From Pseudomonas sp. QTF5 (GTDB lineage: Bacteria > Pseudomonadota > Gammaproteobacteria > Pseudomonadales > Pseudomonadaceae): 64,000 nucleotides of DNA. The notes below the pieces were generated by a model, which worked only from the letters and a program-made list of their open reading frames with translations, searched no databases and was not told the DNA's origin. Where the stretch lies: contig NZ_AZRW02000015.1 in the NCBI RefSeq assembly GCF_000512695.2, positions 1 to 64,000 of the forward strand, in the 5' to 3' direction. The translations under genes and the position numbers were made by a program. Positions 45,919-53,596 of this stretch are shown in pieces (within the stretch, counting starts at the first letter, position 1; each line of letters begins with the position of its first letter).

Positions 45919-47336
45919 GTCTGAAAGCCTTCCTGCCGAGCCTTCTGGTACTGGCCCTGAGTGCCTGCGCTGTTGGCCCGGATTACAAAACCCCAGCGAC
46001 GGAGGCGGCCAACATCACGGCCGCCACCGATGGCAGCGCCGGTCAGAAGAACTTCGACCGCGCCCGTTTCGAAGGCATCTGGTGGCAGCAGTTCGACGAT
46101 CCGACTCTGAACCAGCTGGTGACGCAATCCTTGCAAGGCAACCGCGATTTGCGCGTAGCCTTCGCTCGCTGGAAAGCGGCCCGGGCAATTCGCGATGACG
46201 CCAGCAATGACGCCATGCCGACCATCACCAGCCGCGCCAGCAGTGATCTGGCCAAAGGTCAGATTCCCGGCCAGACCACCGACCGCGTCAGCAGTGAACG
46301 CTATGACCTGGGCCTGGACATGGCCTGGGAACTGGACTTATTCGGTCGCATCCAGCGCAACCTGGAATCCAGCGATGCCGAACAGCAGGCCGCCGAAGCC
46401 GATCTTTACCAGCTGCAAGTCACCATGATTGCCGAACTGGTGGACGCCTATGGCCAACTGCGTGGCGCACAGCTACGGGAAAAGATCGCCCTGGCCAACC
46501 TGAACAACCAACAGGAATCGCGCAAGATCACCGAAAGCCTGCGTGATGCCGGTGTCGGCGATCAGCTCGACGTGGTTCGCGCCGATGCGCGCCTGGCGTC
46601 TGTCGAAGCCAGCGTGCCGCAACTGCAGGCCGAACAGGTGCGTCAGCGCAACCGCATCGCTACCCTGCTGGGTGAGCGTCCGGACAAACTGACCGTCGAC
46701 TTGAGTCCAAAAGACTTGCCGGCAATCGCCAAGGCCTTGCCGATCGGTGATCCGGGCGAACTGCTGCAGCGGCGTCCGGACATCCGTAGCGCCGAACGCC
46801 AACTAGCGGCCGCCACCGCCCGCATCGGCGTGGCCAAGGCTGACTTGTTCCCCCGGGTCAGCCTCAGCGGCTTCCTCGGTTTTACTGCCGGACGCGGTTC
46901 GCAGATCGGTTCCTCGGCGGCCAACGCTTGGGCACTGGGCCCAAGCATTACCTGGGCGGCGTTCGACCTGGGCAGCGTGCGCGCCCGTTTGCGCGGTGCC
47001 GATGCTGAAGCCGAAGGCGCTCTGGCGACCTACGAGCAGCAAGTACTGTTGGCGTTGGAGGAGTCGGAAAACGCCTTCAGCGATTACGGCAAACGTCAGC
47101 AGCGCCTGATCTCGCTGATTCGCCAAAGCGAATCAAGCCGCGCCGCTGCCGATCTCGCCGACATTCGCTACCGCGAAGGCACCGTGGACTTCCTCGTGCT
47201 GCTCGATGCTCAGCGTGAGCGCCTGGCAGCCGAAGACACCCAGGCCCAGGCTGAAGTCGATTTGTATCGCGGCATCGTCGCCATCTACAAAGCCCTCGGC
47301 GGCGGCTGGCAGCCAGAGACGGTCGCCAGCAAGTAA
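45915..47336 (+). CDS. oprN: RND outer-membrane channel OprN, 473 aa
   Basis: An OMF/NodT-family lipoprotein. The signal peptide ends in ALSAC with the lipidated Cys followed by AVGPDYKTP. Two TolC-type repeats follow, with WWQQFDDPTLNQLVTQSLQGNRDL and DLGLDMAWELDLFGRI typical of OprN/OprM. Translation is coupled to mexF through the ATGA overlap. It ends the operon 46 bp before a strong terminator. Confidence 0.93.
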   Translation: MSLKAFLPSLLVLALSACAVGPDYKTPATEAANITAATDGSAGQKNFDRARFEGIWWQQFDDPTLNQLVTQSLQGNRDLRVAFARWKAARAIRDDASNDAMPTITSRASSDLAKGQIPGQTTDRVSSERYDLGLDMAWELDLFGRIQRNLESSDAEQQAAEADLYQLQVTMIAELVDAYGQLRGAQLREKIALANLNNQQESRKITESLRDAGVGDQLDVVRADARLASVEASVPQLQAEQVRQRNRIATLLGERPDKLTVDLSPKDLPAIAKALPIGDPGELLQRRPDIRSAERQLAAATARIGVAKADLFPRVSLSGFLGFTAGRGSQIGSSAANAWALGPSITWAAFDLGSVRARLRGADAEAEGALATYEQQVLLALEESENAFSDYGKRQQRLISLIRQSESSRAAADLADIRYREGTVDFLVLLDAQRERLAAEDTQAQAEVDLYRGIVAIYKALGGGWQPETVASK

Positions 47337-47382
47337 CGTTTTAAAGAGCTCCTTTGGTTGGCCGCAACCAACCAATTCTTTT

Positions 47383-47417
47383 GCCCCGCGCCTCATTCGG
47401 TCGCGGGGCTTTTTTTT
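47383..47417 (+). terminator. Rho-independent terminator of mexEF-oprN
   Basis: GCCCCGCG and CGCGGGGC form an 8-bp perfect stem with an 11-nt loop, followed by eight T residues. Confidence 0.93.
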
Positions 47418-47448
47418 GGCTGCACACTGCTGGAGTCACCACACACCC

Positions 47449-47540
47449 TGTGGGAGCGGGCTTGCTCGCGAATGCGGTGTGTCAGCCGCAGAATATCTAT
47501 TGGATGTACCGGCCTCTTCGCGAGCAAGCCCGCTCCCACA
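47449..47540. repeat. REP pair, perfect 24-bp arms
   Basis: Arms 47449-47472 and 47517-47540 (core GTGGGAGCGGGCTTGCTCGC) are exact inverted copies. The right arm ends 6 bp before the stop codon of the HlyD-type fossil. Confidence 0.92.
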
Positions 47541-47546
47541 AGGGGG

Positions 47547-47735
47547 CTAGTGGCTTGTCTTGCTATCCCCGTTTTCCATGATGGTTACCGTAGCCGTGGT
47601 CCCGGCCCGCAGGTGGTTTTTGGCGACATGGTCGGCGTCGATCTGAATCCGCACCGGCACCCGTTGCGCCAGCTTGACCCAGGTGTAACTGGGGTTGATG
47701 TTGGCCAGCAGGCGACTACCAGGGGAGTTTTCGCA
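47547..47735 (-). pseudogene. 3' fossil of an HlyD-family efflux adaptor
   Basis: The last ~55 codons read LLANINPSYTWVKLAQRVPVRIQ, then HVAKNHLRAGTTATVTI, the C-terminal barrel of an AaeA/EmrA-like adaptor that partners FUSC transporters. No start or lipoyl domain is present; upstream it abuts, in another frame, the truncated FUSC gene. The two pieces are consistent with one large internal deletion in a FUSC-DUF1656-HlyD operon. Confidence 0.75.
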
Positions 47736-47955
47736 CCTGGCCGAAACTTCGGGCCAGGGCCATGCCGCCCAATGGCTGGCTGACGATGACCACCGCCATG
47801 ATCGACCACTTGGGCTGCTCAAGGTCGAACAGGAAGGCCAGATACAACGTCAGCAGTCCGGCCACAATGGTCCTCAGGGCGAACAGCAGCACCTCTCGTC
47901 CGGGGTTGAGTATCGCCTTGAAATATTGAAGCAGTGGTTGCATGGGAGCGCTCAT
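47716..47955 (-). pseudogene. 5' fossil of an FUSC-family transporter (AaeB-like)
   Basis: An ATG at 47955 with GGAG upstream opens MSAPMQPLLQYFKAILNPGR, then a helical stretch (LRTIVAGLLTLYLAFLFDL) and KWSIMAVVIVSQPLGGMALARSFGQVR, the opening of aromatic-acid exporter FUSC proteins (normally about 650-700 aa). The frame stops at 47716-47718, just after SFGQVR, where sequence from the adaptor gene begins. It is a truncated, non-functional gene. Confidence 0.78.
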
Positions 47956-48134
47956 GAAGTCATCTCCAGCAAGCGTAGTCATTGCTTCAGTGCGTCGACA
48001 GGTTTCAATATCGACAAGACCTGTAGGCAAATTCACCGACGACTGCGTGCTGAATCAAGCTTGGATTTGACTCACAACCCGGCCTGACCGAAGCTGGTGA
48101 CTTTGTAAATGCCTGCCAGCTCCCGGATTCCTGC

Positions 48135-49190
48135 ATGCCTCAGTCCCGCCGCTACTTGCTCATCAGCCTCTGCGTGGTGTTTGCCCTCGCCCTCGCCTGG
48201 TTTTTCCTGCGTAGCACGACGCCTGTGGTGCCGGTGGCGATCAAGCATGGCTACAGCGAAGCGCTGGCCCAGGCACGCGCGGGTCAACCGGGGGCGGCGC
48301 GGGTGCTTTATCAGCAATTGGGCCGCCCCGACCTGTCAGACAAGCGCCGTGTCTGGCTGCATGCCGAACTGCCCAACTATCCAAGCCCGCAAGCCCTGAA
48401 ACTGGCGGATGCGGACCTGCAACATTCCTCGGCGGATGTGCGCATCGCAGCGATCAAAAGCATCAGCGGGCTGGTGCCCAGTGGGCAGCGTAGTCTGTTG
48501 CTGGGGCCCTTGCTCGATGACAGCGACCCGAGCGTCCGGTTTGCGGCGGTCAACGCGTTACTGGGTCTGACGCCGGATGAACTGGGGTTGTACTTCGGCC
48601 CCTTGGAGCAAGCGATAGATGCTTGGGAGCAGCTCCTCAAGCGTCAGCCGGAAAGCGCCGAAACCCAGTACCAATTGGCGCGCCTGCACTTGCACAATAC
48701 CGAGCTGAAGGAGGCGCAGCAGGCCTTGGAGCGCACGTTGCAACTGGCGCCCGGCAACCTGCCGGCACTGGTGATGCAGATAGAAGTGCTGGATAAACAG
48801 GGCCAAAGCGATGCCGCCAGGCAATTGTTGGCCAAACAGTTAAAGGCCCAACCTGACTCGGCCTACCTGCAACATGCGCTGGGGCTCTGGTTGCTGCATC
48901 ACGGTCAAAGCGAGTTCGCTTTGCTCGGCCTGTCCAAAGCCGTGGAGCTCGAGCCGAACAACAAGGAATACCGCTACGACCTCGCCACCACGCTGCATGG
49001 TGAGCAGGAGCTGGAAGCGGCGCAGAACCAGCTACAGGAAATCGTCCAGCGCCACCCGGCCGATCGCAAGGCGCGCGTACTGCTGATCAACTATTGGAAA
49101 GAAAGCGGACAGTTGCAGAACGTGCAGATCCTGTTGGCACAGCTGGAGCAGCTCAACCCGGATGATCCGGCGTTGCAACAAGGGCTTTAA
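48135..49190 (+). CDS. Membrane-anchored HEAT/TPR-repeat protein, 351 aa
   Basis: One N-terminal hydrophobic anchor (YLLISLCVVFALALAWFFL) precedes a HEAT-like segment (DVRIAAIKSISGLV, DPSVRFAAVNALLGL) and then four or more TPR units of 34 residues (AETQYQLARLHLHNTELKEAQQALERTLQLAPGN, and AYLQHALGLWLLHHGQSEFALLGLSKAVELEPNN). It should face the periplasm as a protein-interaction scaffold. The partner is unknown. Single gene convergent with the response-regulator gene. Confidence 0.82.
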   Translation: MPQSRRYLLISLCVVFALALAWFFLRSTTPVVPVAIKHGYSEALAQARAGQPGAARVLYQQLGRPDLSDKRRVWLHAELPNYPSPQALKLADADLQHSSADVRIAAIKSISGLVPSGQRSLLLGPLLDDSDPSVRFAAVNALLGLTPDELGLYFGPLEQAIDAWEQLLKRQPESAETQYQLARLHLHNTELKEAQQALERTLQLAPGNLPALVMQIEVLDKQGQSDAARQLLAKQLKAQPDSAYLQHALGLWLLHHGQSEFALLGLSKAVELEPNNKEYRYDLATTLHGEQELEAAQNQLQEIVQRHPADRKARVLLINYWKESGQLQNVQILLAQLEQLNPDDPALQQGL

Positions 49191-49221
49191 TCTTAAAAAG
49201 CGCCTGCGAGGGCCGGTGCGG

Positions 49222-49599
49222 TCAGGACAACATGTCCTGCATGATCTGTTGCAACACATCCAGATCAAATGGCTTGCCCAGGATCGGCGCTTTGCGGGTG
49301 ATCGGGCTGTCGGTCTCGCGAATTTCCTGCGGGTAACCGCTGATGAAGATGACCTTGAGTTCCGGTCGCAGCTTCACGGCGGGTTCGGCGATCTGCACGC
49401 CAGAAATCCCCCCCGGCAAGCGGAAGTCGGTGATCATCATGTCCAGATGCGGTTTGCTCGCCAGAATTTCGAAGGCCTGCTCGCCGTTTTCGGCTTGCAG
49501 CACCCGGTAACCCTCACCCGACAAATAAGCGGACAGCACCATCAGGATCGAAGGGTCATCCTCGACGATCAGTACCACATCTTGTGCATCTTCACTCAT
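49222..49599 (-). CDS. Stand-alone response regulator (receiver only), 125 aa
   Basis: A single receiver domain: acidic pair in VEDDP, phosphoacceptor Asp in MMITDFRLPGG, Ser in FISGYP and Lys in LGKPF. There is no output domain. The ATG at 49599 is chosen for AAAGG 6 bp upstream; a GTG at 49647 overlapping the kinase stop is an alternative. Last gene of the sensor cluster on the minus strand, likely accepting phosphate from the kinase gene just upstream. Confidence 0.87.
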   Translation of the reverse strand: MSEDAQDVVLIVEDDPSILMVLSAYLSGEGYRVLQAENGEQAFEILASKPHLDMMITDFRLPGGISGVQIAEPAVKLRPELKVIFISGYPQEIRETDSPITRKAPILGKPFDLDVLQQIMQDMLS

Positions 49600-49643
49600 G
49601 GAAAGCCTTTGTTCGGTCAATAGCTGCTGATACGACCGTGCGG

Positions 49644-50858
49644 TCACTCAGAGGTTGCGTTTATCGGGCTGTTTTCCTGCAGCGGCAGACAAACGCGAAA
49701 CAAGGCGCCTTCGCCAATCCGGCTCTCGACGGTGATGGAGCCACCATGGGCGGCGACAATCTGCTCCGATATAAACAGCCCAAGGCCCAGCCCTGCTACA
49801 ACGGTCTTGGCGCTAACCCTTTCGAACTGCTGAAAAATGCGCTGCTGATTCTCTTCACTGATCCCGATACCGCGATCCTGAACCTCAACCCGCGCTTGCC
49901 CGTCCTGATTGTACACGCGTACGTCGATCGGACTCTTGGCGCCATAACGTAGCGCATTGCTCAACAGGTTGGACATCACTTGTTCAATACGAAACTCATC
50001 CCAATTGCCCACCACGGGCTGGTCGGCCGTCAAGGTAATCGACGACTCTGCCGCCTCGACCTGCGGTGCAAAGTTTTGCAGAAGATTGTTCACCAGTTGC
50101 ACCAGATCAAACCGAGTGGGGCGGATCGACAGCTTGCCTGTACGAATCCGCGACACATCGAGCATGTCTTCGATCAGGCGGATCAGGCTTTTGATCTGCC
50201 GCTCATCGCGGTCGACCATGGCGTGCATCTTGTCCAGCGTGAATGCCGCGGCGTCACCCCGAGCCAGGTGCATCTTGCGCAACTGGGTTTCGAGAATCAG
50301 GCCATTGAGCGGCGTACGGACTTCGTGGGCCACGATGGACATGAAGTCATCCCGCATGCGCACCGCTTGCTCCAGCTCATTCTGGGTGTTCTGCAACTGT
50401 TTGAGCAGCGCCTCCTGCTCCCGGCGACTGTGCTCCAGCGCTTCGACCTGATGCTGCATCGCTTTGCTCTGGCGATACAGGTCGACGAAGACATTGACCT
50501 TGCTCTTGACCGCGTGAACATCCAGCGGCTTGTGCAAGAAGTCTACTGCACCGCTTTCGTAGCCCTTGAACGCGTAATCAAGCTCGCGGCCAGCGGCACT
50601 GACGAACACAATCGGGATGTGTTTGGTTTTTTCCGTACCGCGCATCAACTCGGCCAGTTCAAAGCCGTTCATGCCGGGCATCTGCACATCGAGAATGGTC
50701 ATGGCGAATTCGTGCTGCAACAACAGCGACAAGGCTTCGTCGGCAGACAGGGCTTTGTAGACGATACGGTCTTCACGCCGGATCAAGGCTTCGAGCGCCA
50801 GAAGGTTCTCCGGCAGGTCGTCGACGATCAGCAATTTGGCCTGGATATTACTTAGCAT
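49644..50858 (-). CDS. Receiver-histidine kinase hybrid, 404 aa
   Basis: An N-terminal receiver (LLIVDDLPENLLALEAL, Asp in TILDVQMPGMNG, Lys in LHKPLD) is followed by a coiled coil (residues about 130-165), the dimerisation H-box IVAHEVRTPLNG, N-box NLLSNALRYGA, G1 DRGIGISEE and G2 GLGLGLFISEQIV. There is no membrane segment, so it is a soluble kinase controlled through its own receiver. In relatives it follows cheR and cheB; here cheB is absent and only a 29-codon frame intervenes. Confidence 0.9.
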   Translation of the reverse strand: MLSNIQAKLLIVDDLPENLLALEALIRREDRIVYKALSADEALSLLLQHEFAMTILDVQMPGMNGFELAELMRGTEKTKHIPIVFVSAAGRELDYAFKGYESGAVDFLHKPLDVHAVKSKVNVFVDLYRQSKAMQHQVEALEHSRREQEALLKQLQNTQNELEQAVRMRDDFMSIVAHEVRTPLNGLILETQLRKMHLARGDAAAFTLDKMHAMVDRDERQIKSLIRLIEDMLDVSRIRTGKLSIRPTRFDLVQLVNNLLQNFAPQVEAAESSITLTADQPVVGNWDEFRIEQVMSNLLSNALRYGAKSPIDVRVYNQDGQARVEVQDRGIGISEENQQRIFQQFERVSAKTVVAGLGLGLFISEQIVAAHGGSITVESRIGEGALFRVCLPLQENSPINATSE

Positions 50859-50937
50859 GCGATTCGTTCCGGCTCGACAAACAGACGGTCAATGCCGCGA
50901 GATCCAGCCGATGAGTCTCCAGCACTGCCCTGTTCAT
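50848..50937 (-). pseudogene. 29-codon ORF in the place of cheB
   Basis: Its ATG overlaps the cheR stop (ATGA at 50934-50937) and its TAA lies 11 bp inside the kinase gene, so it is linked to both neighbours like a real operon member. It reads MNRAVLETHRLDL and continues to a short C-terminal end, with no recognisable fold. The same clusters in other pseudomonads carry a CheB methylesterase here, so this is probably a deletion remnant; homology to CheB ends was not verified. Confidence 0.4.
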
Positions 50938-51746
50938 GATTTGCGATAGATCCGTTCTGGTTTGACCAATGCTTCAAATTGATTGCCATAGGCCGAGAAA
51001 TCCAGGGTTTCCTTATTGCCCAGTGCCAGAAAACCCCGATGACACAGCGATTCGTGAAACAAGCCGAACGCGCGATCCTGTAGCTTTTTGTTGAAATAAA
51101 TCAAAACGTTACGGCACGAAATTAATTGAGTTTCCGAAAACACACTGTCGGTGGCCAGGCTGTGATCGGCGAAGGTCACGTTATCGCACAGGCTCTTGTC
51201 GAAAATGGCGTAGCCATAGGCCGCCGTGTAGTAATCGGCGAACGAACGCTGACCGCCGGCCTGCTGGTAGTTGTGAGTGTAGGCCCGGACATTCTCCAGG
51301 GAGAAAATCCCCTGCCTGGCTTTATCCAGCGAGCGCGGGTTGATGTCCGTCGCATAGAGGATGGTGCGATCCAGCAGGCCCTCTTCGCGCAGCAGAATCG
51401 CCATCGAATAGACCTCTTCGCCGGTGCTGCAACCGGCGATCCAGACCTTGATCGACGGATAAGTCTTGAGCAGTGGCACCACCTCCTGACGCAGGGCCCG
51501 GAAGTGCGAAGGGTCGCGAAACATTTCGCTGACCGGGATTGTCAGCAATTGCAGCAGTTGCATGAACGCGGCCGGATCGTGCAGAACCTTCTCCTGCAGC
51601 GCCGAGATGGTTTTGCACTCGAACTGACTCAAGGCGTGATTGACCCGGCGTTTGATCGACGCGCCGGAATAATCGCGAAAATCGTAGCTGTACTTGAGGT
51701 AGATCGCCTCGATCAACAACCTCAATTCGATTTCGGCGCGCTCCAC
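50934..51746 (-). CDS. CheR-type chemoreceptor methyltransferase, 270 aa
   Basis: It opens with the CheR N-terminal helices (IELRLLIEAIYLKYSYDFRDYSGASIKRRV) and continues with the SAM-binding domain (VWIAGCSTGEEVYSMAI), the ATDINPRSL acidic strand and the CRNVLIYF motif, a complete methyltransferase. The GTG at 51746 is chosen because it overlaps the upstream stop by one base (TAGTG) and has GGAG 9 bp before; an earlier GTG at 51773 lies inside the upstream gene. It is not in a full chemotaxis operon; in such sensor clusters it is thought to act on the signalling partner rather than on MCPs. Confidence 0.87.
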   Translation of the reverse strand: MERAEIELRLLIEAIYLKYSYDFRDYSGASIKRRVNHALSQFECKTISALQEKVLHDPAAFMQLLQLLTIPVSEMFRDPSHFRALRQEVVPLLKTYPSIKVWIAGCSTGEEVYSMAILLREEGLLDRTILYATDINPRSLDKARQGIFSLENVRAYTHNYQQAGGQRSFADYYTAAYGYAIFDKSLCDNVTFADHSLATDSVFSETQLISCRNVLIYFNKKLQDRAFGLFHESLCHRGFLALGNKETLDFSAYGNQFEALVKPERIYRKS

Positions 51747-52918
51747 TAGAGGCGCTCCATCTTCGGTAACCACACACGAATCAGCGAGAACAGGCGATCC
51801 AGGTCGATGGGCTTGGCCAGGTAGTCATTAGCACCGGCTCGCACACCGTTGACCCGATCGTCGTCGCTGGTCGGCACCACCAATACGCTATGCGGTAAAC
51901 CTTCGCCAAGGCCGGAGCTGACTTTGAAGTAATCGCCCGGTACGTCATCCAGACGAATCAAACGCGCCTGGTGCGCCACTTGGCCGACAATCCCTTCGCC
52001 ACTGTATATCTGCTGTTCAAGCGCTTCCTGTTCCCGGGAGAAACCGTAAGACGCGATGCGCTTCAGACCACCATGATCCTCACGGACATAGATCGCCGCG
52101 ACAGCCGTGCCTAAATATTGGGCACAGAACTGCAGAATGTTGCGCCCCAACACATTGAGAGATAACTGCCCCAACACTTGCTCGGCCAGTTCGGTCTGAC
52201 CGTTGCGTAACCAGGCTTGCTGTTCCAGACGCCGGGCACTGGCCTGTTGCCCGGCGAGGTTGGCGCTGTAGTTTTGGGACAGCTTGAGCAGGTCCCGACG
52301 GCCAATGTAGGCCAGCATTGCGCTGATACCAGCCACGAACAGCAGATAAAGGGCGATGCTCCAGATCGTGGTACGGCGCACTTCCTCGTTGCGCGTGGCA
52401 CGCAACTGCTGCTCCATGTCGATCACGTCTTCGAATTGCTTGCGAAGCTCATCGGTCAGCCGCTTGCCACGCCCGGCCTTGATGACGCTGCGGTAGTCAC
52501 CGTTTGCGCGCCGCAAATCGATCATCGATTGCGCGTAATGGGCCCATTCTGTCTGCAACGCCTGGAGCCGGTGCAGGCGGTCGGTCTGGACAGGGTTGTC
52601 GGCGGTCAGTTCGAGCAAGGTATTGAGAGCGACGGCGATTCTCGGCTTGGCCGTCTCATAGGGCTCAAGAAAATGTTCGTCATCACTGAGCAGAAAACCG
52701 CGCATGCCGGTTTCCAGATCGACGGTCAACTTTATCGCCTCATTGGCATTATTGATCACCCGGTCGGTGTGCTGGATCCACTGGATCACCGACAGCAAAT
52801 AGGTAATCAACGAAACGAAGAACACTGCGCTGATGACACCGACACCCAACGGCAAGCTGACGTTGCGGCTCAGGAGTTTACGGAATCGTTGCTCATCAAC
52901 CGAGGGCGCAGAGGTCAT
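51746..52918 (-). CDS. CHASE3-GAF sensor fused to a receiver-domain tail, kinase core missing, 390 aa
   Basis: Helix 1 (VISAVFFVSLITYLLSVI) and helix 2 (IALYLLFVAGISAMLAYIG) flank a CHASE3 domain (ANEAIKLTVDLETGMRGFLLSDDEHFLEPYE). A GAF domain follows (about 255-350) and reads to LPHSVLVVPT ... RVNGV. From there the sequence jumps to RAGANDYLAKPIDLDRLFSL ... VWLPKMERL, the last quarter of a receiver domain that ends the full-length kinases of this type. The histidine kinase, ATPase and receiver cores, some 700 residues, are absent but the frame is kept. The ATG at 52918 has AAGG 8 bp upstream. Confidence 0.8.
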   Translation of the reverse strand: MTSAPSVDEQRFRKLLSRNVSLPLGVGVISAVFFVSLITYLLSVIQWIQHTDRVINNANEAIKLTVDLETGMRGFLLSDDEHFLEPYETAKPRIAVALNTLLELTADNPVQTDRLHRLQALQTEWAHYAQSMIDLRRANGDYRSVIKAGRGKRLTDELRKQFEDVIDMEQQLRATRNEEVRRTTIWSIALYLLFVAGISAMLAYIGRRDLLKLSQNYSANLAGQQASARRLEQQAWLRNGQTELAEQVLGQLSLNVLGRNILQFCAQYLGTAVAAIYVREDHGGLKRIASYGFSREQEALEQQIYSGEGIVGQVAHQARLIRLDDVPGDYFKVSSGLGEGLPHSVLVVPTSDDDRVNGVRAGANDYLAKPIDLDRLFSLIRVWLPKMERL

Positions 52919-53174
52919 GGGGAGGCCTTGTCGAACTGTTGAAAGTAACCGAGTTTTCCCCACAACTGCCGAGTGGATCCAATTTTCCGGCATGTTTTTC
53001 GGCAAAACCCTGCATTTGACTGTTCTGGCGCAAAGGAGCGGTTATCCTGTGCGGCTCTTGAGCGGCTATTGTTTTTTATAGCGCGCCGCAAACGTGTCGT
53101 GATCCGTCACTGACTCACCCAAGGGCCCGGCGATTTCGATCGACGTCACCACAACCAAACCTTGAGAGCCCACT

Positions 53175-53540
53175 ATGCCCACCAACGCCTCCACCATTCT
53201 AGTCGTCGAAGACGATGCCATCGTACGCACGCTGATCATCGATGTACTGGAGGAACTGGAATTCCGGGTGCTTGCGGCGGATGGCTGTGAAATGGCGCTG
53301 GAGTTCATCAACGATGAGGACCAGGACATCGACTTGCTGATGACGGATGTAGGGTTGCCGGTCATGGATGGTCGGGAACTGGCGAAGCAGGCGCGCATGC
53401 TGCGTCCCGAGTTGCCGATCCTGTTCGCCAGTGGCTATGCCGAAAGCATCGAGGTGCCTGACGGCATGCATCTCATCGGCAAGCCATTCTCTATCGATCA
53501 GTTGCGGGACAAGGTCAAGGGCATCCTCGTCCAGGCCTGA
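53175..53540 (+). CDS. Stand-alone response regulator, 121 aa
   Basis: One receiver domain: acidic pair in VVEDDA, phosphoacceptor Asp in LLMTDVGLPVMDG, FASGYAE and Lys in IGKPFS. No output domain. It diverges from the CHASE3 sensor gene (256-bp gap) and precedes the glycosyltransferase by 56 bp on the same strand. The phosphodonor is unknown; the neighbouring receiver-kinase is a candidate. Confidence 0.87.
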   Translation: MPTNASTILVVEDDAIVRTLIIDVLEELEFRVLAADGCEMALEFINDEDQDIDLLMTDVGLPVMDGRELAKQARMLRPELPILFASGYAESIEVPDGMHLIGKPFSIDQLRDKVKGILVQA

Positions 53541-53596
53541 CTTTTCTCGCGCTCCGATTTTCTCCACTCTCTACCCGCATCAAGGAATACCCGTCA

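Larger units (their letters stand above)
47337..48134. other. Region between oprN and the TPR gene
   Basis: This 798-bp stretch without an intact gene holds, in order, the oprN terminator, a REP pair, the fused HlyD/FUSC fossil on the minus strand, and about 180 bp upstream of the TPR gene in which no signal was recognised. Confidence 0.7.
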
